Positions 1-8,961 are shown, counted from the stretch's first letter. The stretch is 60,858 bases of DNA from an uncultured Dysgonomonas sp. (GCF_934668725.1 NZ_CAKUOF010000021.1:1-60858), one strand, 5' to 3'. Translations and numbers: made by a program. Notes: generated by a model not told the origin, from the sequence alone.

Positions 1-29
1 GGGAGAGTAGATAGCCGCCCTCTTTTTTA

Positions 30-64
30 ACAGCCTCAGAGTTTTATACTCTGAGGCTGTTTTA
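30..64. terminator. Intrinsic terminator at window edge
   Basis: Perfect 13-bp stem (30-42 with 48-60), 5-nt loop, followed by a T-rich run. It probably ends a gene lying to the left of the window. Confidence 0.85.
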
Positions 65-148
65 TTATAGATATACAACAATAAACTTTACTACACACTC
101 ACACTCGTAAATTTTGCGAATTGTGTTGTAATAAATATACAGAAAGCT

Positions 149-637
149 GTGCCTATTTATGAATTAGTTGCCGATCCAACAAAGAAGGCTCAAATAAAAG
201 CTGCTGTTGAAAAATATATGGCTGAACAAGAATTAGAGCTATTAACTCCTATGCATAGATACTGGAGTTCTGGTTTGAATGATCATATGTATTTAGTTAA
301 TAGAGATGATGATGCTCATGGGAAATGGAATGTTTATGAGGGCGTTGAATATTATGGATATAATGTACAGATGCCGGGTACAGTTCCTTTATATCGTTAC
401 TGGAGTGCATATTTAAGAGACCATATGTATAAAATAGTAATGGACAATAATAGTAAATATACCTATGAAGGAATAGAATGTTACGTTTACCAAAAGCAAG
501 CGCCAAATACAGTTCCAGTTTATGGATATTGGAGTTCTGGGCTAAGGGATCATATGTATAAAATATCAATGGATAGTAATAGTAGGTATGTTTATGAGGG
601 TGTGCAATTTTATGCTTATCCCGGAAATATAAAATAA
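149..637 (+). CDS. Small protein with three DUF5648-like tandem repeats
   Basis: A 162-residue protein made almost entirely of three repeats of about 44 residues (roughly 36-71, 81-115 and 124-158). Each carries a YWS-x-x-L-x-DHMY core and ends in YEG-x-x-x-YxY. The pattern resembles DUF5648-type repeats, aromatic-rich modules of unknown role seen in secreted and phage-associated proteins. There is no signal peptide or membrane segment. The start is a GTG: the frame is open back to 71 but has no ATG upstream of it, and the first internal ATG would lose the N-terminal helix. It sits alone between two terminators, so it is probably monocistronic. Function is unknown. It could be a truncated copy of a longer protein. 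Confidence 0.6.
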   Translation: MPIYELVADPTKKAQIKAAVEKYMAEQELELLTPMHRYWSSGLNDHMYLVNRDDDAHGKWNVYEGVEYYGYNVQMPGTVPLYRYWSAYLRDHMYKIVMDNNSKYTYEGIECYVYQKQAPNTVPVYGYWSSGLRDHMYKISMDSNSRYVYEGVQFYAYPGNIK

Positions 638-688
638 GAGTGATAAGGATTAGGATAGAAACTTTAATTCTATTATTAAATAATAGAG

Positions 689-723
689 AGTGTTCTTAGA
701 CGTAATATCTAAGAGCACTTTTA
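689..723. terminator. Intrinsic terminator
   Basis: 12-bp stem (689-700 with 708-719, one G-T pair) with a 7-nt loop followed by TTTTA. It lies between the repeat protein and the first glycosyltransferase. Confidence 0.75.
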
Positions 724-883
724 ATATTAAAATAGTTACTCATAATTCTTAGTATTCGTGTAGTGTTAAAATATGTATAGATAGAAATTCCCTCTATTTG
801 ACTATAGAGATATTTAAATATCTTCAGATATCTTTTCATTGTTTTTAATTTTGAGAGTTGCTATGTTTTATTAAATTTATAGC

Positions 884-1984
884 ATGAAAATAGTTTATCT
901 TATACGTGATTATATTAATCCAGGAGGTATAGAACGGGTAGTTGCTAATAAAGCGAATTATTTAGTTAATCATGGATATGAAGTATATATTGTTAGCTTA
1001 TTCGATAAAGAAGACTTGCCGTTTTTTTATTTTGATTCGAAGATTATTTTTCATAGCTTAAATCTCATTGATGATAAATTTATTAATGATAATTTTGTAC
1101 TGAAGCTATCTTCTTATTTTAATGAAATTAAGCCGGATATTGCTATTTCGACAGGGATTGGTCCTCTTAATTATTTGTATAAGGTAAAAGATGGTAGTAA
1201 GAAAATTCTCGAGCTACATTTTGCTAAGTATAAAAAGAAATATAAACTGGCTAGATTTGATTCTTTTCTTCTGGGAAGGTTATTTACTTTTATCTATAGT
1301 TATAAGAGAACTGCTATTGCTCGTAAATACGATGCATTTGTAGTATTGACAGACGAGGACCGTTTAGATTGGAGAGGATTAAATAATATTACGACTATAC
1401 CTAATCCACTTTCATTTGTGCCGAATTCGTATTCTGATTTGAAAACAAAGAGGGTGATTGCTATTGGTCGTTATACTACTCAGAAAGGATTTGATCTGTT
1501 GATTGATATTTGGAGTAAAGTGCACCCCTATTTTCCTGATTGGAAATTATCTTTTTATGGGGTGGGAGGTAAAAAACGAAAGCTAGAAGATCAAGTGAAG
1601 CGGCTGAATTTGGGAACCAGCGTAGAGCTAAACCCTCCAACCAAAGATGTCGAAGGAGAACTGAATAAAAGTGCAATTTATGCTATGACATCCCGTTATG
1701 AGGGTTTTGGACTGACTTTACTGGAAGCGATGACCTGTGGTTTGCCTGCTGTCTCTTTTGCTTGTAAAAGCGGGCCAAGAGATATAATAAAAGATGACGA
1801 GGATGGTTTTCTTGTGAGTATGGGAGATAAAGACGGTTTTGCGCAGAAACTCTTACAGTTGATGTCTAATGCGGATCTTAGGAATACAATGGGCAAGGCA
1901 GCTCGAAAAAATGCATTAAGGTTTAAGGAAGATCAGATTATGCCTAAATGGATTAATCTATTTGATAATTTAATGAAAGACTAA
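884..1984 (+). CDS. Glycosyltransferase family 4 (copy 1)
   Basis: A 366-residue GT-B fold retaining glycosyltransferase, likely adding a sugar to LPS or another surface glycan on the cytoplasmic face of the inner membrane. The N-terminal domain has a glycine loop at PGG (13-15). The C-terminal Glycos_transf_1 domain starts near IGRYTTQKG (194-202) and carries the family EX7E motif (E273, E281) before CGLPAV. No signal peptide is present. It is a tandem paralog of the gene at 2926: both share ANKANYLV, GSKKI, ITTIPN and GPRDII stretches. A decayed GT2 gene lies between them on the other strand. The sugar specificity cannot be read from the sequence. Confidence 0.9.
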   Translation: MKIVYLIRDYINPGGIERVVANKANYLVNHGYEVYIVSLFDKEDLPFFYFDSKIIFHSLNLIDDKFINDNFVLKLSSYFNEIKPDIAISTGIGPLNYLYKVKDGSKKILELHFAKYKKKYKLARFDSFLLGRLFTFIYSYKRTAIARKYDAFVVLTDEDRLDWRGLNNITTIPNPLSFVPNSYSDLKTKRVIAIGRYTTQKGFDLLIDIWSKVHPYFPDWKLSFYGVGGKKRKLEDQVKRLNLGTSVELNPPTKDVEGELNKSAIYAMTSRYEGFGLTLLEAMTCGLPAVSFACKSGPRDIIKDDEDGFLVSMGDKDGFAQKLLQLMSNADLRNTMGKAARKNALRFKEDQIMPKWINLFDNLMKD

Positions 1985-2007
1985 TTTGTAAATATAAATT
2001 AGTCTTT
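1976..2007. terminator. Terminator overlapping the GT4 stop codon
   Basis: 12-bp perfect stem (1976-1987 with 1996-2007), 8-nt loop, then TTTAT. It starts inside the last codons of the GT4 gene and can serve the convergent GT2 pseudogene too. Confidence 0.65.
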
Positions 2008-2023
2008 TATGCGAGAGATACTG

Positions 2024-2808
2024 CTAGAGATATTTATCAATGCCATTTTTACATTTAATCGATTTATTTTCCTTTGCAATTAAATAGAGACTTTCATTTT
2101 TTCTTATGTTGACCTTGGGCGGATGTGTATGAAAAATGTGGTAGACAATGGCTACATATCTTAATTTTTTTTGCTAATAAACCAAAATTTAATAATCTTA
2201 TTGAAATATCATCATCTTCGCTACCCCAACCTTCATAATTTTCGTCATAGCCATTTATTGCTATAATATCATTTTTCCAATATGAAAAATTACAGCCTCT
2301 TACTCTTTGGGTTTTCTTTTTAGGTGTATAAAAGTTAGCAAAAAGTGGTATGTGTAAGTTTCGGCTTCGGTCTTTAGTTTCTTTTGAGAATATATTGAAA
2401 TAGATTAGTTGTTTCTGGATAACTTGATTTACATAATTAGGAAGAACATGTACTCTGCTTCCATATAGATAAACATTGGGTTTGCTACTTGTGATATGAT
2501 CCCTTTATAAAGTCTTTATGCATTATACAATCACCATCAATCTGAATTATGTAATTAGCTTCAGCTTGAGCTATCGTTTTGTTTAGAATCATTGATTTTC
2601 GAAATCCCAAATCCTCCTGCCAAACGTGTTTAACTGGTATTTTAAATGTTTGTCTAAATTTATCTATTACTTGCTTTGTAGCATCATCAGAGCCATCATC
2701 GGCAATAAGAACTTCATCTGGTAATTGACTCTGTATTTTTATACTGTCTAATACTAGAGATAATGCTTCTTTCCAATTATATGTACTTATTAATAATGCT
2801 GTTTTCAT
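2024..2808 (-). pseudogene. Glycosyltransferase family 2, two frameshifts
   Basis: Only the first 107 residues are open (2485-2808): a GT-A start with ISTYNW, DEVLIADDGS and the DGDC metal-binding region. Reading on with two one-base corrections gives a continuous GT2 protein of about 260 residues. The first indel is at the CCC run at 2501-2503 (an extra base on the plus strand). The second is at the T8 run at 2165-2172. The restored C-terminal part contains RVRGCNFSYWK, NGYDENYEGWGSEDDDIS and a YHIFHTHPP tail, typical of GT2 enzymes with a galactosyltransferase-like C-terminal region. Both lesions are homopolymer length changes, so pseudogene, phase variation and sequencing error are all possible. 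The position between two GT4 genes fits a surface-glycan role. Confidence 0.85.
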
Positions 2809-2925
2809 TATTTAATGATTTTGCAAATGGTTTATAGAATAATGTATTCACAAAGTTAATAAATTATCTAAGTACCTTTATAGATATTTGCTTATTGCTT
2901 ACATTTGTGATCAAATGAGCATTAC

Positions 2926-4056
2926 ATGAAAATAGCATATTGTATTTCTAGAATAACAAACAGTGGAGGGCGTGAAAGGGTCTTAGCTAATAAAGCGAAT
3001 TATTTGGTTGAGAAGGGCTATGAAGTTTATTTTATACTTACAGATAAAGTAGATAAGCAACCATTTTTTTATTTTGACCCTCGAATCAAATTTCACTATT
3101 TAGAATGTGAATTCTCGGCACGCGGCTTAAAGAAAAACATGGTTCACGGGAAGTATAAACAGATATATCTAGAAAGATTGACTCAGGCATTGAATGAAAT
3201 AAAGCCCGATGTATCTATTTCTGTTTTTGATAAATTTTCCAGTTACTTGTATTGTGTAAATGACGGGAGCAAAAAGATAATAGAGCGGCATTTTGGGAAG
3301 TATAAGAGACCCCGGTATATTTCGAAATTTGAAACCAATTCTTGGGGAAGGATATTTACTTATCTATACCGAAAAGCTGATTATAATATCGTGAAGCATT
3401 ATGATAAATTTGTTGTACTCACCGAAGAGGATCAGAATTTGTGGGGAAATTTACCAAATATTACAACAATACCTAATAGTATTTCTTTTATCCCTGAAAT
3501 AAAGTCTACAACCAAAGAAAGGAGGATTATTGCCGTAGGTCGTACTTCGAAGCAAAAACAGTTAGATGTCTTGATTAGGATATGGGCTAAAATCGCAAAA
3601 AAATATCCTGATTGGAAATTGGTGACATATGGTAATGGTGATCTGGAATCTTTACAAAAGCTCGCAGAAGAATTAAAAATAAGAGATCAGGTTGAGAATA
3701 ACCCGCCTACACATAATATTCAGGAGGAGATGGTAAACAGCTCTATATATGCATTGAGTTCTAAATATGAAGGTATGCCTCTGGTTTTACTCGAAGCTAT
3801 GGCATGCGGTCTTCCCCTAGTATCTTTTGCGTGTAAATGCGGTCCTCGCGATATTATATCGGATGGAGAAGATGGTTTTCTTATAAAGGAGAATGATTTA
3901 GACAGTTTTGCTGATAAACTGTCTTTACTTATTGAGGATTGCGAACTGCGGCAAAAAATGGGAAAAACTGCCTCTCAAAACGTACTCCGATTTACAGAGG
4001 ATGTTGTGATGGGCAAATGGATATCTCTATTTGATGAATTGGTCAATCAAAGCTAG
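2926..4056 (+). CDS. Glycosyltransferase family 4 (copy 2)
   Basis: A 376-residue GT-B glycosyltransferase, paralog of the gene at 884. The N-terminal loop is SGGRERV (13-19). The donor-binding domain begins near VGRTSKQKQ (204-212) and carries the EX7E pair E282 and E290 within YEGMPLVLLEAMACGLP. No signal peptide. It is predicted to act in the cytoplasm on a lipid-linked or LPS-core acceptor. Its stop overlaps by 4 bp the stop of the convergent GT9 gene, leaving no room for a terminator. The duplication with divergence suggests two successive, similar glycosyl additions. Substrate unknown. Confidence 0.9.
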   Translation: MKIAYCISRITNSGGRERVLANKANYLVEKGYEVYFILTDKVDKQPFFYFDPRIKFHYLECEFSARGLKKNMVHGKYKQIYLERLTQALNEIKPDVSISVFDKFSSYLYCVNDGSKKIIERHFGKYKRPRYISKFETNSWGRIFTYLYRKADYNIVKHYDKFVVLTEEDQNLWGNLPNITTIPNSISFIPEIKSTTKERRIIAVGRTSKQKQLDVLIRIWAKIAKKYPDWKLVTYGNGDLESLQKLAEELKIRDQVENNPPTHNIQEEMVNSSIYALSSKYEGMPLVLLEAMACGLPLVSFACKCGPRDIISDGEDGFLIKENDLDSFADKLSLLIEDCELRQKMGKTASQNVLRFTEDVVMGKWISLFDELVNQS

Positions 4057-5099
4057 ATATACTTTTCTAACATCCTGTCAGCTCTTTCCCAAACAGACTC
4101 AATATCTATCAGGGCAAATTTCTCACTATAGGATAATGATTCGTAATTACTGGCATCTGATACGACATCTTTTAGTTCTATTCCCTGGAATCTTTCAGAT
4201 TTATTGGGAAGCCAGTTATTCAAGGGGATATTAGGAGGATAAATGGCAAAAGAAGGTATATCTAAGGCCTGAGAGATATGTCTGGTGCCTCCTTCGTTTC
4301 CAAAAAAGAAATTACTGTTAGCTAATAGAGCAATTAATTCTCGTAAATTATTAGCTTCTATATTCGTGAATATATGCGGATCATTATTCATGATCTGGTG
4401 TAAATGTTGAGCTGCTTCCTTCTCTTTATTGTCTCCAAAATTAAAGACTAGTTGTGCATCATATTTATTAATAATTCGTTCGAGGATGGTGCGCATTTTT
4501 TCCTTATCCCATACTTTATATTCTAACCGTGCTGTTACAGCACATACAATAACAGGTTTCGAAAAATCTATTCCTTTGCTTTCCATGTATCCTCTATACT
4601 TGGTATACTCATCTGTTGTATAGTATAATTTAAAGTGAGGGTTCTTTTTTACAATATAACCTGTATTTAAGGGGTCAAGTAAAGCTAAGGTCAGTTGTGC
4701 ATTATCACGAATGCCATCATATTTATTATTAACCCTGTGGTTGTGTATAAGGTAATTGTATTTTTTAGATCTTCCTATTCGGTATTTTGTACCTAAAGAG
4801 AAAATAGAAAAGAATAGGGTTTTTATTGTAGATCGCGTATCTATAATAATATCGTACTTGGTTTCTTTGACAATTCTCCTGCATTTTTTTATATAAGCAG
4901 TAATACTGTGCATTTCCTCATTGGTGAAGCTGATTACTTTATCAATATCAGGATGATGTTCGTATAAAGGGGCAATATGTTCATTTACAATGTAGTGGAT
5001 CTCCGAATCAGGAAAGGACTCTTTTAAAGAGGAACATAGTGAGGAGGAGATTACTGAGTCTCCAACTCTACGAAATCTGATAATTAATATTTTAGTCAT
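4053..5099 (-). CDS. Glycosyltransferase family 9 (heptosyltransferase-like)
   Basis: A 348-residue GT-B enzyme of the ADP-heptose:LPS heptosyltransferase family. It opens with MTKILIIRFRRVGDSVISS, the usual N-terminal strand and loop, followed by a FPDSEIHYIV segment. The C-terminal half has the conserved GNEGGTRHISQALDIPSFAIYPP stretch, equivalent to the donor-site loop in WaaC/WaaF-type enzymes. It most likely transfers a heptose or related sugar to the LPS core on the cytoplasmic side. It lies 13 bp downstream of the WaaP-like kinase gene and is probably cotranscribed with it. The exact sugar is uncertain because many Bacteroidota GT9 proteins have not been characterised. Confidence 0.85.
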   Translation of the reverse strand: MTKILIIRFRRVGDSVISSSLCSSLKESFPDSEIHYIVNEHIAPLYEHHPDIDKVISFTNEEMHSITAYIKKCRRIVKETKYDIIIDTRSTIKTLFFSIFSLGTKYRIGRSKKYNYLIHNHRVNNKYDGIRDNAQLTLALLDPLNTGYIVKKNPHFKLYYTTDEYTKYRGYMESKGIDFSKPVIVCAVTARLEYKVWDKEKMRTILERIINKYDAQLVFNFGDNKEKEAAQHLHQIMNNDPHIFTNIEANNLRELIALLANSNFFFGNEGGTRHISQALDIPSFAIYPPNIPLNNWLPNKSERFQGIELKDVVSDASNYESLSYSEKFALIDIESVWERADRMLEKYI

Positions 5100-5112
5100 T
5101 AGTTGTTGCTAT

Positions 5113-5859
5113 TTATGTATAAGCTTTTTTATCAGGATGTTTTTTTGTAAAATATTCCCAAAATTTTCTATGGTAAAGAAGTGTAAGTTCAATGCATTTA
5201 TCTTGATCAAAATTTCGTACTTTAGCATATTCGGAAGCGATGAATCTTATCATCTCTTCATTTCCCCACAGACGTCTAAAGCTTCTGCAACCCAAATCCA
5301 TCGATATATTGCCAAAGTACATTCTGTTTAAGTCTACCAGATAAAAATGAAAGTTCGGCCCTTCTTTTTTATAGAGGATATTTCCCGGAGAATAATCAAG
5401 ATGTAAAACTTCTCTTTGATGCATATTAGCAGTAAATTTAGCAAACTGGCTTAATAGATCTTCGCGACCTGTAAGTTCTCCGGTATTAAATTCTCTCATT
5501 AATCCATCGAAGTTTTCTTGTATTGAGATATAGTAGCTCTGTTTGAAAAGTAAACCTTGTTTACATTCTAAGAATGCTACAGGATCAGGTGTATATATAC
5601 CTTTTTCAAGAAGTATATTAGCATATTCAAAAGAACGTCTCGCTTTTGATACTCTGAAGTTGTCATAAACAAATTGATTAATTACGTTTGGAATCTTAAA
5701 GGACTTTACGTTTAGTCTTAGATCTCCAATCGGTATATCTCTGATAATATTTCGACCACCGAATAAAACTTCACCAAGATTATCGAAGTTATAGGGTAAA
5801 TCGGCAATAAAATCTTTGAGGTGATTATATTTAGGGTTTATGACAATTTTTGTTTTCAA
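5113..5859 (-). CDS. Lipopolysaccharide kinase, Kdo/WaaP-like
   Basis: A 248-residue protein kinase-fold enzyme related to KdkA/WaaP, which phosphorylate Kdo or heptose in the LPS inner core. Visible kinase residues are a Lys in LNVKSFK (about 52) in the ATP-binding lobe, the catalytic loop HLDYSPGN (153-160, D155) and the metal-binding VDLNRM (D176). There is no signal peptide, so it is cytoplasmic and membrane-peripheral. It is first of a two-gene minus-strand unit with the GT9 heptosyltransferase-like gene, consistent with LPS core assembly. An unrelated small-molecule kinase of the same fold is possible but less likely in this context. Confidence 0.8.
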   Translation of the reverse strand: MKTKIVINPKYNHLKDFIADLPYNFDNLGEVLFGGRNIIRDIPIGDLRLNVKSFKIPNVINQFVYDNFRVSKARRSFEYANILLEKGIYTPDPVAFLECKQGLLFKQSYYISIQENFDGLMREFNTGELTGREDLLSQFAKFTANMHQREVLHLDYSPGNILYKKEGPNFHFYLVDLNRMYFGNISMDLGCRSFRRLWGNEEMIRFIASEYAKVRNFDQDKCIELTLLYHRKFWEYFTKKHPDKKAYT

Positions 5860-5913
5860 AATGAGAATATTGATGTCTTTATTTGTTGTTTATGACAAAG
5901 GTAATATATTAAA

Positions 5914-5950
5914 TATAAAAGCAGTGAATAATTTATTCACTGCTTTTATA
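5914..5950. terminator. Long bidirectional terminator hairpin
   Basis: Perfect 17-bp stem (5914-5930 with 5934-5950) around a 3-nt loop. It lies downstream of the META lipoprotein gene and upstream of the kinase gene. Confidence 0.8.
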
Positions 5951-5955
5951 TTTTA

Positions 5956-5968
5956 AGGTCTCATACCT
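5956..5968. repeat. Dispersed 13-bp dyad, copy 1
   Basis: AGGTCTCATACCT, one change from the near-palindrome AGGTCTCAGACCT found at 14297. It lies 6 bp beyond the terminator stem. Related copies are at 12840, 14297 and 18503. Confidence 0.5.
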
Positions 5969-6047
5969 CTTTATGGGTTTAGTAATTATATTCATAATAG
6001 CCAATTATCGCAATAAAGTGCAGTAATGAATATATACGTATTACTTT

Positions 6048-6845
6048 TTATTTTACGTCTTTTACAAAAGTAAGAACCGCTTTCCCATCTTTAGAAAAAG
6101 TGATTTTATTCATAGAGGCTTCTAAAGTTGATGCACCTGTTATGATTTGTGTGAATCTAGATTCACCTTCCATATTAGGACAAGCCATTCTTGTAGACAT
6201 TACAGGCCCCACTGTTATTGTTGTTCCTTCTATTTTGTAAGTTGCGTTGTAACGGTTGCATCCCGCATTTCCACCTAATCTGCTTTCGGCAAGGTCAAAA
6301 GATATAGTTGGTTCTCTATCGGTAAATAATGCTTTTACATCACCATCAGCTATTGACTCTAATTTCCATTCTCCGGAAAGAAGAGATGTATCAATACCTT
6401 TTTCAAATTCAGCAACAGTTTTTCCTTCGTGTTTTAACGTAAGTATGCCGTTTACTAAAGAAACTTTATTAGGTTGCCCCAATACTGTATGGAATTGATG
6501 TTCCTGATTTTCTTCAACACACATCATCATGGTTGAAGCTAAATTAGGGGCAGAAAGGATTCCCTTCGAATAAGTATACGTTCCTGTATAACCATTACAT
6601 CCACCATTTCCGAATATTCTGTTTTCTGCAACATCAATATTCATTGTAGGGATCTTTCCTTTAAAAAGACTTGTCGCGGGTTGACCGTTTAGTGATTTCA
6701 AAACCCAGGTTCCTGAAATGTTCGGAGTGGTTTCTCCGGGATAATCATTTTTGGCCGAATTTTTTGATGATTTACAACTTTGTGCCATTATACCTAACGA
6801 TAGTATCATTACTAGCGCGAATGACAATTTTACCAATTTTTTCAT
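6048..6845 (-). CDS. Lipoprotein with two META (HslJ-like) domains
   Basis: A 265-residue exported protein. The N-terminal hydrophobic segment ends in MAQSC, making C24 the probable lipidated cysteine. Two META domains (DUF306) follow. The first spans about 43-145 (SGTWVLKSLNGQPA, GNGGCNGYTGTY, MMMCVEENQ). The second spans about 155-262 (SGEWKLESI, GGNAGCNRYNATY, TRMACPN). Each has the family pair of cysteines in GCN and in the later M-x-C. HslJ-type META proteins are envelope-stress or heat-inducible proteins of unclear biochemical role. It is alone on its transcript, with a strong terminator downstream. Its molecular function is unknown. Confidence 0.88.
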   Translation of the reverse strand: MKKLVKLSFALVMILSLGIMAQSCKSSKNSAKNDYPGETTPNISGTWVLKSLNGQPATSLFKGKIPTMNIDVAENRIFGNGGCNGYTGTYTYSKGILSAPNLASTMMMCVEENQEHQFHTVLGQPNKVSLVNGILTLKHEGKTVAEFEKGIDTSLLSGEWKLESIADGDVKALFTDREPTISFDLAESRLGGNAGCNRYNATYKIEGTTITVGPVMSTRMACPNMEGESRFTQIITGASTLEASMNKITFSKDGKAVLTFVKDVK

Positions 6846-6964
6846 TATTTACTCTATTTAGTATTACTTAATTATATAACAAACATCTGTTGATCTTGTT
6901 TACTAAGATTAAAAAGACATTTATTCTATAAAATATTAGTATGTTTTCTTATTTTGTTTTGTCT

Positions 6965-7753
6965 TTAAATAAGAGTGAATTTATCTGCGTCTTTCCATAC
7001 AGGAAATTTATTTCTAAATAAATTTAACTCTTCTTTGGAGATTTCAACAGTCTGTACTTCTTCAATGGCATTTTCTAAATAAGCTTGTTTATTCCCTTTG
7101 TAATCGATCAATGCCGATTGTCCGTTGTATGAAAGTCCTATAGCATCTTTGCCCACACGGTTTACCCCGCAAACGTAAGCTTGGTTCTCTAAAGCTCTAG
7201 CTTCGAGTAGCACATTCCATACTCTAATTCTCGAATCGGGCCAGTTGGCTACATATATAAGTAAGTCATATTTATTATTTACATTACGTGCCCATACAGG
7301 AAACCGGAGATCATAACAAATCAAAAGACAAATATTAAATCCTTTGTATTGTATGATAGATTGTTTGTCTCCTGGGGAGAAATGTTTGGATTCGTCACCC
7401 ATTCTAAACAGATGTTTTTTGTCATAAAATGTTGCTTTGGATGGTGTAATAAAGAATCCTCTGTTGTAGTATTTATTATTTTCGAGGGCGATAAAACTTC
7501 CGGCTAAAGCAACATTATATTGCTTTGCCCATATTTGTAGTTTGTGTATTGTGTTTCCTTCGATAGTTTCAGCTAATATGGAGCTATTCATTGAAAAACC
7601 GGTAGAAAACATTTCCGGAAGGACAATTAGATCTGTCTTTCCGGTCAGTTTTGATATATATCTATCAAGAGTTGCAAGGTTGTACTCTTTGTCTTCCCAT
7701 TTTATATCGGTTTGGAGAAGGCTTATTCTTAATTTTGCATCTTTATTGTTCAT
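6965..7753 (-). CDS. Carbon-nitrogen hydrolase (omega-amidase, YafV/Nit2-like)
   Basis: A nitrilase-superfamily enzyme, predicted to hydrolyse the amide of alpha-ketoglutaramate or alpha-ketosuccinamate in glutamine-transamination salvage. From the start chosen here (MNNKDAK, 262 residues) the catalytic triad is E47 (LPEMFSTGF), K112 (YDKKHLF) and C146 (LLICYDLRFP). A further upstream start (7786) would add 11 residues lying wholly inside the previous gene; the internal ATG aligns better with the usual N-terminus. It overlaps the PlsC-like gene by about 11 bp, so they are translationally coupled in one minus-strand operon. Cytoplasmic. Confidence 0.88.
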   Translation of the reverse strand: MNNKDAKLRISLLQTDIKWEDKEYNLATLDRYISKLTGKTDLIVLPEMFSTGFSMNSSILAETIEGNTIHKLQIWAKQYNVALAGSFIALENNKYYNRGFFITPSKATFYDKKHLFRMGDESKHFSPGDKQSIIQYKGFNICLLICYDLRFPVWARNVNNKYDLLIYVANWPDSRIRVWNVLLEARALENQAYVCGVNRVGKDAIGLSYNGQSALIDYKGNKQAYLENAIEEVQTVEISKEELNLFRNKFPVWKDADKFTLI

Positions 7754-8294
7754 TTCCTGATGAGAACTTTTCCTGGTGTTTACCACTTGCGTTCTTATAA
7801 CGATCCTGTATTGCTGCTATATCTTTATCTGCGTCTCCCGTAGGAGTGAAAACAGAATCGAAATATGCAGTTTTATCCTTATAATCAAGTATTGCGATCA
7901 CAATTGGTACATTGGCTGCTGTTGCAATATAGTAAAAACCACGTTTCCAATCGTTATTTTTACTGCGTGTACCTTCCGGAGTGATGGCTAATTGAAAATT
8001 ATCGCGCAGAGAAAACTGCGTAGCCATCTGCTCAGTGAGAGATGTTTTCTTAGAACGGTCAACAGGTATTCCTCCCATCGCATTGAATAATAAATTCATG
8101 GGGAAGAAAAACCAGGTTTTTTTTATAAGAAAGTAGGATTTTCGTCCTAATGATAAATAAATCAATTTACCTAAAAGTAAATCCCAGTTGCTTGTATGTG
8201 GAGCTACACATATGATACATTTGTTGGGTAAATCGGTAATCCCGACAATTTTCCATCCTATTTTTTTAAGGATGAAACTACTAAGCTTTTGCAT
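7743..8294 (-). CDS. 1-acylglycerol-3-phosphate acyltransferase-like (PlsC family)
   Basis: A 183-residue PlsC-family acyltransferase. It has the catalytic HX4D motif (HTSNWD, H33 to D38), a GGIPVDR block (74-80, acyltransferase motif II) and the PEGTR motif (106-110) that binds the glycerophosphate. It is shorter than canonical PlsC (about 240), as is common for Bacteroidota homologs annotated simply as glycerol acyltransferases. It probably acylates lysophosphatidic acid or a related lipid at the inner membrane. It is the middle gene of a three-gene minus-strand unit. The acceptor is not certain. Confidence 0.85.
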   Translation of the reverse strand: MQKLSSFILKKIGWKIVGITDLPNKCIICVAPHTSNWDLLLGKLIYLSLGRKSYFLIKKTWFFFPMNLLFNAMGGIPVDRSKKTSLTEQMATQFSLRDNFQLAITPEGTRSKNNDWKRGFYYIATAANVPIVIAILDYKDKTAYFDSVFTPTGDADKDIAAIQDRYKNASGKHQEKFSSGNEQ

Positions 8295-8304
8295 ACTCGG
8301 AATG

Positions 8305-8586
8305 TCAGACTAATTTTTGAATTTCTAATCCAAATTTATTGACTTGATTTTGTAAATCTTCTTTTACTTTTTTGTAATAAGCTTTGGTTCTGCTTTTAAT
8401 TTCTTTTCCTTCAGATACGCTCAAACGATTAATCAGGTCTGTATGTGTATCTGCTATTTTGAGAATAATCTCATCGGCTTTTTGGATGTTCGGACTGTGT
8501 GTAAATACTTTGTAAAATATACAGTCGTTATATAATAACTCCATTGAGTTATTGATTAGTTTTTTTAGATCTCTTCTGCTGCTCAT
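8305..8586 (-). CDS. Small conserved helical protein, function unknown
   Basis: A 93-residue, lysine-rich, probably all-helical cytoplasmic protein starting MSSRRDLKKLINNSMELL. The same frame is open to 8715, but that extension is non-conserved-looking and includes intergenic sequence, so the internal ATG at 8586 is preferred. It carries heptad-like leucines in both halves and no cysteine-rich or catalytic motif. It lies 10 bp upstream of the PlsC-like gene, so it is first in that operon. I do not recognise a named family. Confidence 0.65.
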   Translation of the reverse strand: MSSRRDLKKLINNSMELLYNDCIFYKVFTHSPNIQKADEIILKIADTHTDLINRLSVSEGKEIKSRTKAYYKKVKEDLQNQVNKFGLEIQKLV

Positions 8587-8939
8587 CTTGATGTTTTTAA
8601 TTATTTGAATGTTTTTAATATTGTACTGACCGCTATAAGTAGCAGTTGCAGTTTTACTTACCAAAAGAATAAAAAGGTTTAGTACCTTAATATCGCTTTT
8701 GTAAATACTGCACAAAGGTAGTTAATTTAGAGGATGCATTCGAAGTATTTGTATTATTATTCCTTAATAGCTTGCTGTATAAGAGATCTCAGAAAGAAAA
8801 TAGGGAAGAAAAAGAGAATAGGTGATTCTTCTCAATATGTTTTCGTTCGATGTTTTAGCTGTATAATGCTAATTTTTTCATAAAAATGACATTTGTTTTT
8901 GTATTCTCAATATAAACTCTTTACTTTGAAAATAATTTC
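8587..8939. other. Divergent intergenic region
   Basis: AT-rich spacer between the small helical-protein gene and marR. It should hold promoters for both directions. I see no convincing RNA or ORF in it. Confidence 0.5.
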
Positions 8940-8961
8940 TAATAGCAAATATTTTTAATGG
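8940..8961. promoter_or_regulatory. Putative MarR box 1, overlapping the marR start
   Basis: A 22-bp element whose core is GCAAATATTTTTAATGG. It recurs with 20 of 22 identities at 9378-9399 in front of the next gene. This copy covers the marR ATG, which would suit autorepression. Confidence 0.5.

Noticed and set aside
297..569. Minus-strand ORF opposite the DUF5648-like gene
   Set aside because: Shadow of the tandem repeats; the plus strand has clear repeat structure at protein level.
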